Origin: Thiocapsa rosea
GTDB lineage: Bacteria; Pseudomonadota; Gammaproteobacteria; Chromatiales; Chromatiaceae
Assembly: GCF_003634315.1 (NCBI RefSeq)
Contig: NZ_RBXL01000001.1
Span: forward strand, 434,001 to 498,000
Reading direction: 5' to 3'
DNA length: 64,000 bases
Shown here one piece after another: positions 1 to 9,412 of the stretch (the first letter of the stretch is position 1; each line of letters begins with the position of its first letter). The position numbers and the translations under genes were made by a program. The notes under the pieces are model-generated. The model did no database searches, had not been told where the DNA came from, and saw only the letters and a program-made list of their open reading frames with translations.

Positions 1-1664
1 CGGCACCGGTCACCGCGACCCTGGCGCCGCGGGTCAGCGCCGAGTCCGCGGATCTGGAGCTGGTTGCCGTACTCGAAGACGGGACACTGACGGTCTATCT
101 GGATGAGTTTGCGACCAACCGCCCGATCGAGGACGCTGTCCTGCAGGTCGAGAGCGGGGCTTGGCAGGGCACCGCGACCCATGAGGGCGAGGGCGTCTAC
201 CGACTCGATCCGGGTCCGCTGGCGGAGCCGGGCCGCCATGACCTGATCTTTACGATCGAGTCGCCGACGCTGGCGGATCTGCTGTTGGGGGCCCTGGAGG
301 TGCCGGACGATCCAGGCATCGATGCCCAGCCTCCCGCCGGATCGCCTGCCTGGTATGACTCCGTTCCGCTGCTGCAAGGGGCGGTCGTGCTGCTGGCCCT
401 GTGCAGTCTGGCCCTGCTGCTGTGGCGCGACCACCGGGACCGCGGCGGACCAGGCGAGCCATCAGGCCAAAGGACCCCGCCGAAGGGTTCACCCTCCTCG
501 ACCACGGCCGCGATGATGACGCTGGCGCTCCTCGCAACGACGCTGCTGGCGCTGGACGCCGTCGGACCCGTCCGCGCCCACGAGGGACACGACCATGGCA
601 CACCCGATCCGGCGCCCGGTCCGTCGGCCGCCGGCCAGGCCGCCGCGCGCCTGCCGGACGGTACCCTGTTCGTGCCGAAACCGACCCAACGGCTGCTCGG
701 CATCCGCACCGCTCCCGCCGAGCCCGGCGAGTGGCCGGACACCTTCACCCTGTCCGGCCATGTGATCCCGGATCCGAACGCCAGTGCGCTGGTGCAGGCG
801 CCGCTGCGGGGCCGCATCGAGCTGCCGGAGGATGGTCTGCCGCTGCTCGGAGCCTCGATCCGAGAGGGTCAGGTGCTGGCCTATCTGGTGCCGATTCTCG
901 ACGCGGTGGACAGCACCGATCTGCAGGCGGAGATGGCCGAACTCGACGGACGCATCGAGAACCTCGCCCGCAACCTGATCCGCCTGCGCCAGCTCGGCGA
1001 CAACGCCCCGCGCCAGGAGCTGGAAGAGACCGAGACCGAGCACATGAGCCTGACCGCCCGTCGCCGGGCGATCGCCGACAGCTTCAGCGCGCGGATGCCG
1101 CTGACCGCCGCGGTCGGCGGCGTGCTGGCCTTGCGCAACGCCTCGCCGGGCCAGATCGTGGCCGGCGGCGAGACCTTGTTTACGGTCGTGGACCCGCAAC
1201 GTCTGCTCGTCGAGGCCCTGCTCTACGACACCGACCATGCGACCCACTTCACCTCGGCCAGCGCCACCACGACCGAAGGCCGACTGCTGCGCCTGACACC
1301 GATCGGCAGCGGCTACGAGCTGCGCGGCCATGCCCTGCCGATTCAATTCCGGATCGAGCCAGACCCGCCGGGGGAGAAGCCCGGTACCTCCCGGCCACCC
1401 GACCAGCTCGTCGTGCGCCAACCATTGACGGTGGTCGCCACCATGTTCCACGGCAGCACGGGTCTGCGCATCCCGAGCGCCGCGGTCCAGCGCGGCCCGG
1501 ACGGCGCCGAGCTGGTCTGGGTGCATGTCCAGCCCGAGCACTTCCGCCCGCAGCGCGTCCGGGTCCGGGCGCTGGGTGCCGGCGACAGCGTGGTGACCGC
1601 CGGGCTCGCAGCCGGGGACCGGGTGGTCTCCGACGGCGCCGCGCTGCTCGGTCAGGTGCGCTGA
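1..1664 (+). CDS. RND efflux periplasmic adaptor (CzcB/CusB-like), 5' partial
   Basis: This is the membrane-fusion subunit that links an inner-membrane RND metal pump to an outer-membrane channel. The frame is open to the left edge (first full codon at base 3), so the N-terminus lies outside the window; a TTG at 285 is internal. In order I see about 95 visible residues of an exported beta-rich domain, a hydrophobic segment at visible residues 124-142, a second at 172-190, a His-rich motif HEGHDHG at 193-199, and then the adaptor proper with lipoyl-like and beta-barrel parts and a coiled-coil hairpin around LDGRIENLARNL. The extra N-terminal domain plus two hydrophobic segments is not usual for CzcB. 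The His motif and the CzcA-type pump 9 bases downstream indicate divalent heavy-metal export; the metal cannot be read from sequence. Confidence 0.88.
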   Translation, partial: APVTATLAPRVSAESADLELVAVLEDGTLTVYLDEFATNRPIEDAVLQVESGAWQGTATHEGEGVYRLDPGPLAEPGRHDLIFTIESPTLADLLLGALEVPDDPGIDAQPPAGSPAWYDSVPLLQGAVVLLALCSLALLLWRDHRDRGGPGEPSGQRTPPKGSPSSTTAAMMTLALLATTLLALDAVGPVRAHEGHDHGTPDPAPGPSAAGQAAARLPDGTLFVPKPTQRLLGIRTAPAEPGEWPDTFTLSGHVIPDPNASALVQAPLRGRIELPEDGLPLLGASIREGQVLAYLVPILDAVDSTDLQAEMAELDGRIENLARNLIRLRQLGDNAPRQELEETETEHMSLTARRRAIADSFSARMPLTAAVGGVLALRNASPGQIVAGGETLFTVVDPQRLLVEALLYDTDHATHFTSASATTTEGRLLRLTPIGSGYELRGHALPIQFRIEPDPPGEKPGTSRPPDQLVVRQPLTVVATMFHGSTGLRIPSAAVQRGPDGAELVWVHVQPEHFRPQRVRVRALGAGDSVVTAGLAAGDRVVSDGAALLGQVR

Positions 1665-1673
1665 GGCCCGCCC

Positions 1674-4600
1674 GTGTTCAGACAGATCATCCAAACCAGT
1701 CTGCGGCAACGGCTGCTGGTCCTGGCCGCGGCCCTTGTGCTGATCGGTTACGGCAGCTACCAGGCGCTCGGCCTGCCGATCGACGTCTTCCCGGCGCTGG
1801 ACAAGCCGACGGTCACCCTGATGACCGAGGCCGAGGGCATGGCGCCGGAAGAGGTCGAGCAACTGGTGACCTTTCCGATCGAGGCAGCGGTCAAGGGTCT
1901 GCCCGGCGTGACGCGGGTGCGCTCGGTGTCCGGCATCGGGCTGTCGATCGTCTATGTCGAGTTCGACTGGGGCAGCGACCTCTACCGCAATCGCCAGCAG
2001 ATCGCCGAGCGGCTCACCACGGTCGGCGGGGAGCTACCGCCGGGGGTAACCCCGCACATGGGCCCGGTGACCTCGATCATGGGCGAGATCATGCTGGTGG
2101 CGGTCTTCGCCTCGGAGGCCGACAGCAAGGCCGGCGGCACCGAGACAACATCGCCGATGGCGGTGCGCGATTTCGCCGAGTGGGTGCTGCGCCCGCGCCT
2201 GCTGACGCTCCCGGGCGTGTCCCAGGTCATTCCGATCGGTGGCGAAGTGCGCCAGGCGCAGGTGGTCCCGGATGTGCGGATGCTCGGCGATCTGGAGATC
2301 ACGCTCGCCGAGCTCGAGACCGCGGTGCAGGGCTTCGCGCGCAACACCAGCGGCGGCTTTCTCGAACGTCAGGCGCAGGAATACCTCATACGCAATCTCG
2401 CCCGCACCACGCGGCTCGACGATCTGCGCAACCTCGTCGTCGCCCAGCGCGAGGGCGCGCCTGTGTTGCTTCGCCAAGTGGCCGAGGTGCGCTGGGGTGC
2501 GCGGGTCAAGCGCGGGGACGCGAGCTTCGAGGGTCGCCCGGCGGTGATCCTGTCGGTCCAGAAGCAGCCGCAGGCGGACACCTTGACCCTGACGCGCGAG
2601 GTGGAGCGCGCCCTGGAGACGCTTTGGGAGACCTTGCCCGCCGGGACACTGGATTACGCGGTCCTGTTCCGGCAGGCCGATTTCATCGCGGCATCCGTCG
2701 GCAACGTGCAGGAGGCGCTGCGGGATGCCGCGATCATCGTCGCCGTCGTGCTTCTGCTCTTCCTGCTCAACCTACGCACCACCTTCATCTCGCTGACCGC
2801 GCTGCCGGTCGCGCTGCTGGTCACCGCGCTGGTCTTCCATTGGATGGGGCTCTCGGTCAACACCATGACCCTGGGCGGGCTGGCCATCGCCATCGGCGAG
2901 CTGGTGGACGACGCCGTGGTCGGGGTCGAGAACGTGCTGCGGCGCCTGCGCGAATGGCGGGCGAAGACGGCGCATGACGGGCCGAACGGGCGCGCGGGCG
3001 CGGACACACTCGCCATGCTCAAGATCGTCGCCGATGCGACCCTCGAGGTGCGCTCGGCAATCCTGTACTCGACCCTGATCATCGTCCTGGTCTTCGTGCC
3101 CCTGTTTGCCCTGCCCGGCATCGAGGGCCGGCTGTTCGTGCCCTTGGGCATTGCCTATATCGTCGCGATCCTCGCCAGTACCCTGGTCTCCATCACCCTG
3201 ACCCCGGTGCTCTGCTCCTGGCTGCTGCCGCGTGCGCGGCTGATGGATCGCGGCGACGGGGCGCTGGTGCGCGTACTCAAGGCGGCGGATCGGCGCCTGC
3301 TCGGGTGGTCGTTCCGGCATTCCCGGCTCCTGCTCGGGGCCGCCGTGCTGGCGGTCGCGATTGCCGCCGCCTCGGTGCCCTTCTTTCCGCGGACCTTTCT
3401 ACCCGCCTTCAACGAGGGCACCCTGACAATCAATGTCCTGCTCAACCCGGGCAGCTCGCTCGCCGAATCCAACCGGGTCGGAACCCTTGCCGAGGCGCTG
3501 ATCCGACAGGTGCCGGAGGTGGTCAAGACCGGCCGGCGCACCGGTCGCGCCGAGCTGGACGAGCATGCCGAGGGCGTGCATTACTCCGAGATCGACGTGG
3601 ATCTGGTCCCCGCGACCGGTGCGACCGGGGAGCGCGGACGCGAAGAGATCCTCGCCGATCTCCGCGCCAGGCTCGCTCCGCTGCCGGCCGCAGTCAGCCT
3701 GGGCCAGCCGATCGCTCATCGGCTCGACCATCTGCTCTCGGGCATTCGCGCCCAGATCGCGATCAAGGTCTTCGGCGATGATCTGGACACCCTGCGCGCG
3801 CTCGCCGAGGCCTTACGCCAAGGACTTGCCGACACCCCCGGCCTGGTGGATCTGCAGATCGAGCGACAGGTGCGCATCCCCCAGGCACAGGTGCGTGTCG
3901 ACTATGCCCGCGCCGCCGCCTACGGCATCACCCCGGCGGCGGTGAACGATGCGCTCGCCACCCTGGTTGGCGGCAAGGAGGTCGCCCAGATCATCGAGGA
4001 CAACCGCCGCATCGGCGTGGTGTTGCGTGTCGACGACGCCGACCGCACCCCCGAGGGACTGCGCGCACTCTTGATCGAAACCCCCGGCGGCCACGTCCCG
4101 CTGCGCCTCGTCGCCGACGTGGAGGAGACCGACGGGCCGAATCAGGTCAGCCGCGACAACGGCCGGCGCCGCATCGTCGTCTCCGCCAACAGCGACGGCA
4201 CCAACCTCGCCAACCTGATCCCCGAGGTGCGCCGAACGATGGCCGAGCTGCCGCTGCCCGAGGGCTATTTCCTGAGCCTGGAGGGCCAGTTTCAGGCCCA
4301 AGAGCAGGCCACCCGGCTGATCGGTCTGCTGTCGCTGGTGTCGTTGACACTGATCTTTCTGGTCCTCTACAGCCGCTATCGCTCGACCGCCCTGTCCCTG
4401 ATGATTCTGGCCAACGTGCCGCTCGCGCTGGTCGGCAGCGTCATCGCGCTGCAGCTCGCGGGTCAGACACTCTCGGTCGCCAGCCTGGTCGGCTTCATCA
4501 CGCTCGCCGGCATCGCCACGCGCAACGGCATCCTCAAGATCGACCGCTATCTGGATCTAATGACGCTGGAGGGCCGCCCCTTCGGCCCCGCCACCGTCAT

Positions 4601-4835
4601 CGAAGGTAGCCTGGACCGATTGACCCCGGTGCTGATGACGGCGCTGACCACCATCCTCGCGCTCCTACCACTGCTGCTGAGCCCCGAGGCGCCCGGCAAA
4701 GAGATCCTCTACCCCGTCGCCGTCGTCATCTTCGGCGGACTCATCTCTTCGACGCTGCTCGATACCCTGCTGACCCCGGTCATGTTCCTGCGCTGGGGGC
4801 AGGCGCCGGTGCTGCGGTTGGTCGATGCGCGGTAG
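1674..4835 (+). CDS. Heavy-metal RND efflux pump, CzcA/CusA family
   Basis: This 1053-residue inner-membrane proton-driven pump is of normal length for the HME-RND family. It starts at a GTG 9 bases after the adaptor stop, so the two are cotranscribed. The layout is typical: a first membrane helix near residues 14-30, a large periplasmic loop, a helix cluster carrying GELVDDAVVGVEN at 408-420 (the conserved acidic proton-relay motif of TM4), a second large loop, and the last helix cluster with GIATRNGILKIDRY. Substrate (Cu/Ag versus Zn/Co/Cd/Ni) is not resolved by inspection. A CusSR-like two-component system lies at 12571-14729, beyond the restriction-modification genes, and is the likely regulator. 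Confidence 0.95.
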   Translation: MFRQIIQTSLRQRLLVLAAALVLIGYGSYQALGLPIDVFPALDKPTVTLMTEAEGMAPEEVEQLVTFPIEAAVKGLPGVTRVRSVSGIGLSIVYVEFDWGSDLYRNRQQIAERLTTVGGELPPGVTPHMGPVTSIMGEIMLVAVFASEADSKAGGTETTSPMAVRDFAEWVLRPRLLTLPGVSQVIPIGGEVRQAQVVPDVRMLGDLEITLAELETAVQGFARNTSGGFLERQAQEYLIRNLARTTRLDDLRNLVVAQREGAPVLLRQVAEVRWGARVKRGDASFEGRPAVILSVQKQPQADTLTLTREVERALETLWETLPAGTLDYAVLFRQADFIAASVGNVQEALRDAAIIVAVVLLLFLLNLRTTFISLTALPVALLVTALVFHWMGLSVNTMTLGGLAIAIGELVDDAVVGVENVLRRLREWRAKTAHDGPNGRAGADTLAMLKIVADATLEVRSAILYSTLIIVLVFVPLFALPGIEGRLFVPLGIAYIVAILASTLVSITLTPVLCSWLLPRARLMDRGDGALVRVLKAADRRLLGWSFRHSRLLLGAAVLAVAIAAASVPFFPRTFLPAFNEGTLTINVLLNPGSSLAESNRVGTLAEALIRQVPEVVKTGRRTGRAELDEHAEGVHYSEIDVDLVPATGATGERGREEILADLRARLAPLPAAVSLGQPIAHRLDHLLSGIRAQIAIKVFGDDLDTLRALAEALRQGLADTPGLVDLQIERQVRIPQAQVRVDYARAAAYGITPAAVNDALATLVGGKEVAQIIEDNRRIGVVLRVDDADRTPEGLRALLIETPGGHVPLRLVADVEETDGPNQVSRDNGRRRIVVSANSDGTNLANLIPEVRRTMAELPLPEGYFLSLEGQFQAQEQATRLIGLLSLVSLTLIFLVLYSRYRSTALSLMILANVPLALVGSVIALQLAGQTLSVASLVGFITLAGIATRNGILKIDRYLDLMTLEGRPFGPATVIEGSLDRLTPVLMTALTTILALLPLLLSPEAPGKEILYPVAVVIFGGLISSTLLDTLLTPVMFLRWGQAPVLRLVDAR

Positions 4836-4841
4836 GCAAGG

Positions 4842-5042
4842 TCACCGGAACGCGTGGCCAGCCTGAAACCGAGGCATACTGTTGTCGCTCACGTCATCAT
4901 CCGTGCCCCGTTTGCAGATGACTTGAATGTCCGCGAAATCCTCATTGTCGATGACCACGTCGAAGCGGCTGTTCTTGCCGAAGCCCGCGAGCTCTTCAAG
5001 GGTGCCTTCGTGATCAAAGTGTGGTTGTGGACGAATCGGCAT
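4842..5042 (-). CDS. Small hypothetical protein downstream of hsdS
   Basis: This 66-residue ORF starts 3 bases after the hsdS stop and reads in the same direction, so it could be the last gene of the R-M transcript. The sequence is acidic and soluble, with no membrane segment, signal peptide or recognised motif; the middle part (FDVVIDNEDFADIQVI) looks like ordinary protein. It ends close to the convergent pump gene. I do not recognise a family. It may be a real small gene, the remnant of a longer one cut at the edge of the R-M insertion, or chance. Confidence 0.4.
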   Translation of the reverse strand: MPIRPQPHFDHEGTLEELAGFGKNSRFDVVIDNEDFADIQVICKRGTDDDVSDNSMPRFQAGHAFR

Positions 5043-5045
5043 CGA

Positions 5046-6566
5046 TCAGACCTGAGCGGTGAGTTCGGAGACGAGGGCGGAAAGGAGATTCGCGGCGGTA
5101 GCGCGGGAGGCGGCGAGCTGCGTTTCCAACGCGTCCACCAAGGCCATCAGTTGCTCCACTTTAGCCACGATCCGGCGTTGTTCGGCGAGGGGTGGTAGTG
5201 GAAAGGTGACCTTGGCAAGAGCTTTGCCCGTAAAATGCGGGATACCAGCTCCAGTGTAATACCGCTGAAGAACTCCATCCCGCTCATAGACCCAAAGGCA
5301 GAATGTGAGGAAGTGCCCGTTCAAGCAGGACAGTGGCCGCACACGATGGAGCGCTTTCTGAAACATGACGCCGGAAAGCTGCCCATTCCAAACTGCGGAA
5401 CGGGCAATCCCGTGCCCTCCCTCGCAGATCATCACGTCTCCCGGCTCGACACGATACTCGCCCAGTTCTGAAAACTCGAAGAGCATCGTTTTGATGCTTC
5501 CGAGCTCAAAGCGAAACCAATGCACGTTCGTGTTGCGCAGATAAGGGTGCTCTTCTCCTCGGTTCTTTTCTTTATCGAGCATTTTTCCGAGCCGAGTGTC
5601 CGCAACATCCGCAACCGTGACCCAGCGCCAAGATTCTGGCGCTTCAAAGGGAGTTTCATCAGATGCCAACTCGGTTAACACGCGATCCGTCAAGGCCGCT
5701 TTCTTTCGCGCAGCTATGACCGAATCTTCCACAGCGATGTCGCTGGGGTCTTGGGGAACGAGTTTGCCTTGGACGGCGAGGGTGAGGATGGATTTTCGTA
5801 AGTCTGAAGGTTTAATGCTGAAGGATGAATGGAAGAGGAAATCGAGGTTGGCCGGGGTGGGCGCATCGGCAAAACGGGCCAGCGACGCGCGGGCGAGCGC
5901 GGCGTGCCGCGTCTCCCGTTCCTGCTGCTGCGCCTCCAGCCGATCACACAACGCCATCAACTCATCCACCTTCGCCACGATCCGTTTCTGCTCGGCGAGG
6001 GGTGGAACTTTCACGATCTCTTTGTGCACGACGTTCCGATTGAGTGTCGGTACTGCGGTCGCAGTGCTGAAACGGTCAAGGTGAAGAGATCGAAGGAGCA
6101 GGCTTATGAACTGAGGATAATTGCCAAAAAAATCTTCGACGTAGAGAGCAGTGTTTAACGGCCAGAAATCTTCGTAAACGAAGTGAACCTTTCCAATGCT
6201 TCCGCTTCGCCCGGTCACAACGCCAGGCCCCTTCACCATGTGGATTTCATGAAATCCGACAGTACCGTTCGCCGCGAAGATTGGAACAGATCCCTGTTTG
6301 CGATATTGTTTTGGCAAATCGTAACCACGGCGAAGCCGCGAGACTTCTCCGAGTGGCGATTCGGTCCACGCATCCGTGTTTTCTGACAGTCTTCCTGTAA
6401 CTGCCAGGTTCAGCACCAGCTCCCGCATCTTCGCAACCGCATGGGGAGTGTTAACGAAGATGTCGAACTTCTGGAAGAACGTTTGAAGGATAAGGGATGA
6501 AAGAGGGGGGGATAAGGATGAGGGTCGAAGGATAAGATTTGAAAGGGCAGCGCGGTCTGAGTTCAT
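5046..6566 (-). CDS. hsdS: Type I restriction-modification specificity subunit HsdS
   Basis: This is the DNA-recognition subunit of a type I R-M enzyme. It has 506 residues and the classical two-repeat layout: each half has a variable target-recognition domain followed by a conserved helix region marked by the duplicated motifs PPLAEQKRIVAKVDELMAL (first half) and PPLAEQRRIVAKVEQLMAL (C-terminus). The annotated ATG follows the stop of the nuclease gene by 3 bases, but the first 30 or so residues are encoded by the GAAGGAT-type repeat and look unlike protein. Homologues usually begin near FFQKFDIF, so the repeat seems to have extended the N-terminus. The two target-recognition domains should define the halves of a bipartite site that cannot be read here. 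Confidence 0.93.
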   Translation of the reverse strand: MNSDRAALSNLILRPSSLSPPLSSLILQTFFQKFDIFVNTPHAVAKMRELVLNLAVTGRLSENTDAWTESPLGEVSRLRRGYDLPKQYRKQGSVPIFAANGTVGFHEIHMVKGPGVVTGRSGSIGKVHFVYEDFWPLNTALYVEDFFGNYPQFISLLLRSLHLDRFSTATAVPTLNRNVVHKEIVKVPPLAEQKRIVAKVDELMALCDRLEAQQQERETRHAALARASLARFADAPTPANLDFLFHSSFSIKPSDLRKSILTLAVQGKLVPQDPSDIAVEDSVIAARKKAALTDRVLTELASDETPFEAPESWRWVTVADVADTRLGKMLDKEKNRGEEHPYLRNTNVHWFRFELGSIKTMLFEFSELGEYRVEPGDVMICEGGHGIARSAVWNGQLSGVMFQKALHRVRPLSCLNGHFLTFCLWVYERDGVLQRYYTGAGIPHFTGKALAKVTFPLPPLAEQRRIVAKVEQLMALVDALETQLAASRATAANLLSALVSELTAQV

Positions 6567-6595
6567 ACTTCAACCTTCATCCTTCATACTTAAAG
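6544..6595. repeat. GAAGGAT/GAAGTAT repeat, nuclease gene/hsdS junction
   Basis: This is a short run of degenerate heptamers (TTCATCC, TTCAACC, TTCATAC on the plus strand) spanning the stop of the YhcG-type nuclease gene and the start of hsdS. It encodes the last residues MKDEG of the nuclease and the odd N-terminus of HsdS. Confidence 0.75.
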
Positions 6596-7730
6596 AAAGT
6601 TCCGCCTCAATATCCTCGATACTCGGCAAGCTACTTTCCAATTCCGCCGGCAGCGCCCGAGTCAATTCATAGTCAGCAACGCCAATCGGCTTATTGATGT
6701 CGCGCAGGGCATATTCCGCGAGGATGCGGTCTTTCGTCTGGCACAGGATAAGTCCGATCGTTGGCGCGTCATCTTCGTGGCGGACTTGGTCATCGACGAC
6801 CGAGCAGTAGAAATTCATCTTCCCCGCATATTCGGGCTTGAAATCACCCTTCTTGAGATCGACCACGACGAAGCAGCGCAGGTGGAGGTGATAGAACAGC
6901 AGGTCGAGATAGAACTCGCGGTCGCTGACATCCAGCCGATACTGGCGGCCGACGAAGGCGAAGCCGCGTCCGAGCTCGATCAGAAAGGTCTGGATGTGTG
7001 CAAGCAGGCCGGTTTCGAGCTCGCGCTCATGGAAAGGCTCTTCCAGCGTCAGGAAGTCGAAGAGGTAGGGGTCTTTCAGTAAGCCTTGAGCGATGCCGGC
7101 ATGAATCTTCGGCAATGTTCTCGCGAAGTTGGTCACGGCGGCGCCTTGACGCTCGTGCGCCCGCTGCTTGATCTGAACCGTCAGCGTCTCGCGGCTCCAG
7201 CCCTGGTCCAGGGTCTGTCGGGCATACCAGAGACGGGTCGGCGGATCCTTGATCTTTTCAATGAGTATGACGTGATGGAACCAGGGGATTCCGAAGGCGA
7301 GCGCAGCAGGCATTGCGCCCGTGTCGGTGTCAGCCTCGGCGGAGCCCAATTGTGCCGCAGGCTGCGGCACAATTGCGGATGCATGCTCGTCGAGTCTCTG
7401 CAAAAGTGCCGCAGGCGGCGGCACTGAACCGGTAGCGGGATGCAGCAACCTCGGGTATTCGCGAAAAAATCGCAGCATCCGCTTGATGTTCCGTTCTGAA
7501 AATCCCTTCTGCTCAGGCAGCTCGTTTTTCAGATCCAGGGCTAGTCGCGGGATGACCCCAGCCCCCCAACCCTCCCGCTCCTGCCGCGCGGCGATCAGGC
7601 ATCCGATATCCCAATAGAGGCGGATCATCTCGGCATTGGCGGACAGGGCCGCGCGGTGCTGGGCCTGGCGGACACGGGCCTTGATGTCCCCGAGCAGGTC
7701 GCGATAGTCGGCTAGTTCCTGGATGTTCAT
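6570..7730 (-). CDS. YhcG/DUF1016 family PD-(D/E)xK nuclease
   Basis: This 386-residue protein has the DUF1016 N-terminal helical domain (residues about 1-170, with FSERNIKRMLRFFREYP) and a C-terminal PD-(D/E)xK nuclease fold, where VVVDLKKGDFKPEYAGKM supplies a D...K-type active-site strand. Such proteins are often found beside type I R-M genes and in defence islands; their role is not settled. It sits between hsdM and hsdS and is transcribed with them. The last residues (MKDEG) come from the heptamer repeat, so the original C-terminus was probably altered by repeat spread. A small internal duplication is visible in DNA around 7340-7425 (two CCGCAGGC-type segments). Confidence 0.9.
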   Translation of the reverse strand: MNIQELADYRDLLGDIKARVRQAQHRAALSANAEMIRLYWDIGCLIAARQEREGWGAGVIPRLALDLKNELPEQKGFSERNIKRMLRFFREYPRLLHPATGSVPPPAALLQRLDEHASAIVPQPAAQLGSAEADTDTGAMPAALAFGIPWFHHVILIEKIKDPPTRLWYARQTLDQGWSRETLTVQIKQRAHERQGAAVTNFARTLPKIHAGIAQGLLKDPYLFDFLTLEEPFHERELETGLLAHIQTFLIELGRGFAFVGRQYRLDVSDREFYLDLLFYHLHLRCFVVVDLKKGDFKPEYAGKMNFYCSVVDDQVRHEDDAPTIGLILCQTKDRILAEYALRDINKPIGVADYELTRALPAELESSLPSIEDIEAELSLSMKDEG

Positions 7731-7747
7731 CGCGTCAGGGCCTCCAT

Positions 7748-7833
7748 GAGTTGAAGGATGAAGGTTGAAGGACGAAGGTTGAAGAGGCAGCGAGATCGGA
7801 TTTCATCCTTCAACCTTCAACCTTCATCCTTAC
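7748..7833. repeat. GAAGGAT/GAAGGTT repeat, hsdM/nuclease junction
   Basis: About eight degenerate heptamers (GAAGGAT, GAAGGTT, GAAGGAC) run first on one strand and then on the other, so the interval can fold into a long hairpin. The left edge abuts the start of the nuclease gene and the right edge encodes the C-terminal KDEG of HsdM. Confidence 0.85.
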
Positions 7834-9286
7834 CGCAGAGCGCCCGCTCCAACTCCCGCCTCAGCGCCGCCCGCGTCTCGGCGATCTGGGCGAGGAGCTT
7901 TTCGTATTCGGGCAGCAGGTGGTCAACGTCGCCGGGGCCGGTGTCCGAATTGTGCGGGTTCTTGAGGTCGAGGTTGAAGTTGCCGGCCTTGATGGTGTCG
8001 ATAGAGACGCGCCAGGCCTGCTCGTTTTCCACGCGGGACTTGAAGCCGTCCTGCTCGTCGCCCCACCAGGCGCGCTCGGCCTCGAACTCTTCGATCCGGA
8101 TGGGTTTGCCCTTGTTGTAGCTCTTGGCGCCGGGCGGATAGGGGTGCTCGTAGTACCAGACGTGGGTGGTTGGCGCACCTTTGGTGAAGAAGAGCAGGTT
8201 GGTACGGATGCCGGTATAGGGATTGAAGACACCGTTGGGCAGGCGAACGATGGTGTGGAGGTTGCAGTCGGTGAGCAGCGCTTCCTTGATGCGGGTCTTC
8301 ACACCTTCGCCGAAGAGGGTGCCGTCGGGCAGCACGAGTCCGGCGCGGCCACCGGGCTTGAGGATCTTCATCAGCAGTACGAGAAAGAGGTCGGCGGTCT
8401 CGCGGGTGCGGAACTCGGCGGGGAAGTTGGCCTCGATGCCGTCCTCCTCCATGCCGCCGAAGGGCGGATTGGTGACGATGAGATCCACCCGTTCCTTCGG
8501 CCCCCAGTCGCGCAGGGGACGAGCCAGGGTGTTGTCGTGGCGGACGTTGGACGGCACGTCGATGCCGTGCAGGAGCAGATTGGTCATGCACAGCACATGC
8601 GGCAGGTGCTTCTTCTCGATGCCGGCGAAGCAGTCCTGGATGCTGCGTTCGTCGGCCTCGGTCTTGGCCTGTTTGCGCAGGTGCTCGATGGTGCAGACGA
8701 GAAAGCCGCCGGTGCCGCAGGCGGGGTCGAGGATGGTCTCGCCGAGGCGGGGATTGACCTGCTCGACGATGAACTGGGTGACGGCGCGTGGGGTGTAGAA
8801 CTCGCCGGCGTTGCCGGCGGACTGCAGATCCTTCAGCAGCTTCTCGTAGATGTCGCCGAACAGGTGCCGGTCATCGGAGGCGTTGAAGTCGATGCCGTTG
8901 ATCTTGTTGATCACCTGGCGCATCAAGGTGCCGTTCTTCATGTAGTTATTGGCATCCTCGAAGCTCATGCGGATGAGCCCGGCGATCTTGTCTCCGCCAC
9001 CGGTCAGGGCCTTGAGCCTCGGCAGCAGGCTGTTGTTGACGAAGTCGAGCAGTGCGTCGCCGGTGATGCCCTCGTCGTCCGCCGCCCAACTGGACCAGCG
9101 CAGCCGCTCGGGTAGCGGCGAGCGGTAGTCGTCGCGCAGCAGTTCCAGCTCCTTCTCACGGTCGTCGAAGATCTTGAGGAAGAACATCCAGCCGAGTTGT
9201 TCAAGCCGCTGGGCGTCGCCGTAGGTGCCGGCGTCCTTGCGCATGATGTCCTGGATGGTTTTGACGAGATTCGAAACATTCGGCAT
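7817..9286 (-). CDS. hsdM: Type I R-M methyltransferase subunit HsdM
   Basis: This is the N6-adenine DNA methyltransferase subunit, 489 residues. An N-terminal helical HsdM domain (residues 1-150) is followed by the Rossmann-type methylase with the AdoMet motif LDPACGTGGF at 186-195 and the catalytic motif IV NPPFGG at 273-278 (an NPPF variant of the N6-adenine class). With HsdS it forms the modification enzyme; with HsdR, the restriction enzyme. The last four residues KDEG and the stop codon lie in the heptamer repeat that separates it from the next gene. All motifs look intact, so it should be active. Confidence 0.96.
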   Translation of the reverse strand: MPNVSNLVKTIQDIMRKDAGTYGDAQRLEQLGWMFFLKIFDDREKELELLRDDYRSPLPERLRWSSWAADDEGITGDALLDFVNNSLLPRLKALTGGGDKIAGLIRMSFEDANNYMKNGTLMRQVINKINGIDFNASDDRHLFGDIYEKLLKDLQSAGNAGEFYTPRAVTQFIVEQVNPRLGETILDPACGTGGFLVCTIEHLRKQAKTEADERSIQDCFAGIEKKHLPHVLCMTNLLLHGIDVPSNVRHDNTLARPLRDWGPKERVDLIVTNPPFGGMEEDGIEANFPAEFRTRETADLFLVLLMKILKPGGRAGLVLPDGTLFGEGVKTRIKEALLTDCNLHTIVRLPNGVFNPYTGIRTNLLFFTKGAPTTHVWYYEHPYPPGAKSYNKGKPIRIEEFEAERAWWGDEQDGFKSRVENEQAWRVSIDTIKAGNFNLDLKNPHNSDTGPGDVDHLLPEYEKLLAQIAETRAALRRELERALCGKDEG

Positions 9287-9412
9287 GGGGATGAAGGATG
9301 AAGGTTGATGGGGAAAGGTTGAAGGTTGAATTATGAAGGATGATGGGGAGGATGAAGTTCGGGGTTGACTCTTAGTTCATCCTCCATACTTCATACTTCA
9401 TAATTAACCCTT
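9287..9412. repeat. GAAGGAT-type repeat, four-helix gene/hsdM junction
   Basis: This is the longest repeat tract of the R-M island: degenerate GATGAAG/GAAGGTT heptamers on the plus strand followed by TTCATCC/TTCATAC heptamers, forming an imperfect inverted repeat of roughly 120 bases. It fills the whole gap between the two genes. Confidence 0.85.

Noticed and set aside
401-2977. Plus-strand ORF of 858 codons over the efflux genes
   Set aside because: It is an Arg/Pro-rich shadow of the adaptor and pump genes in another frame, a high-GC artefact.
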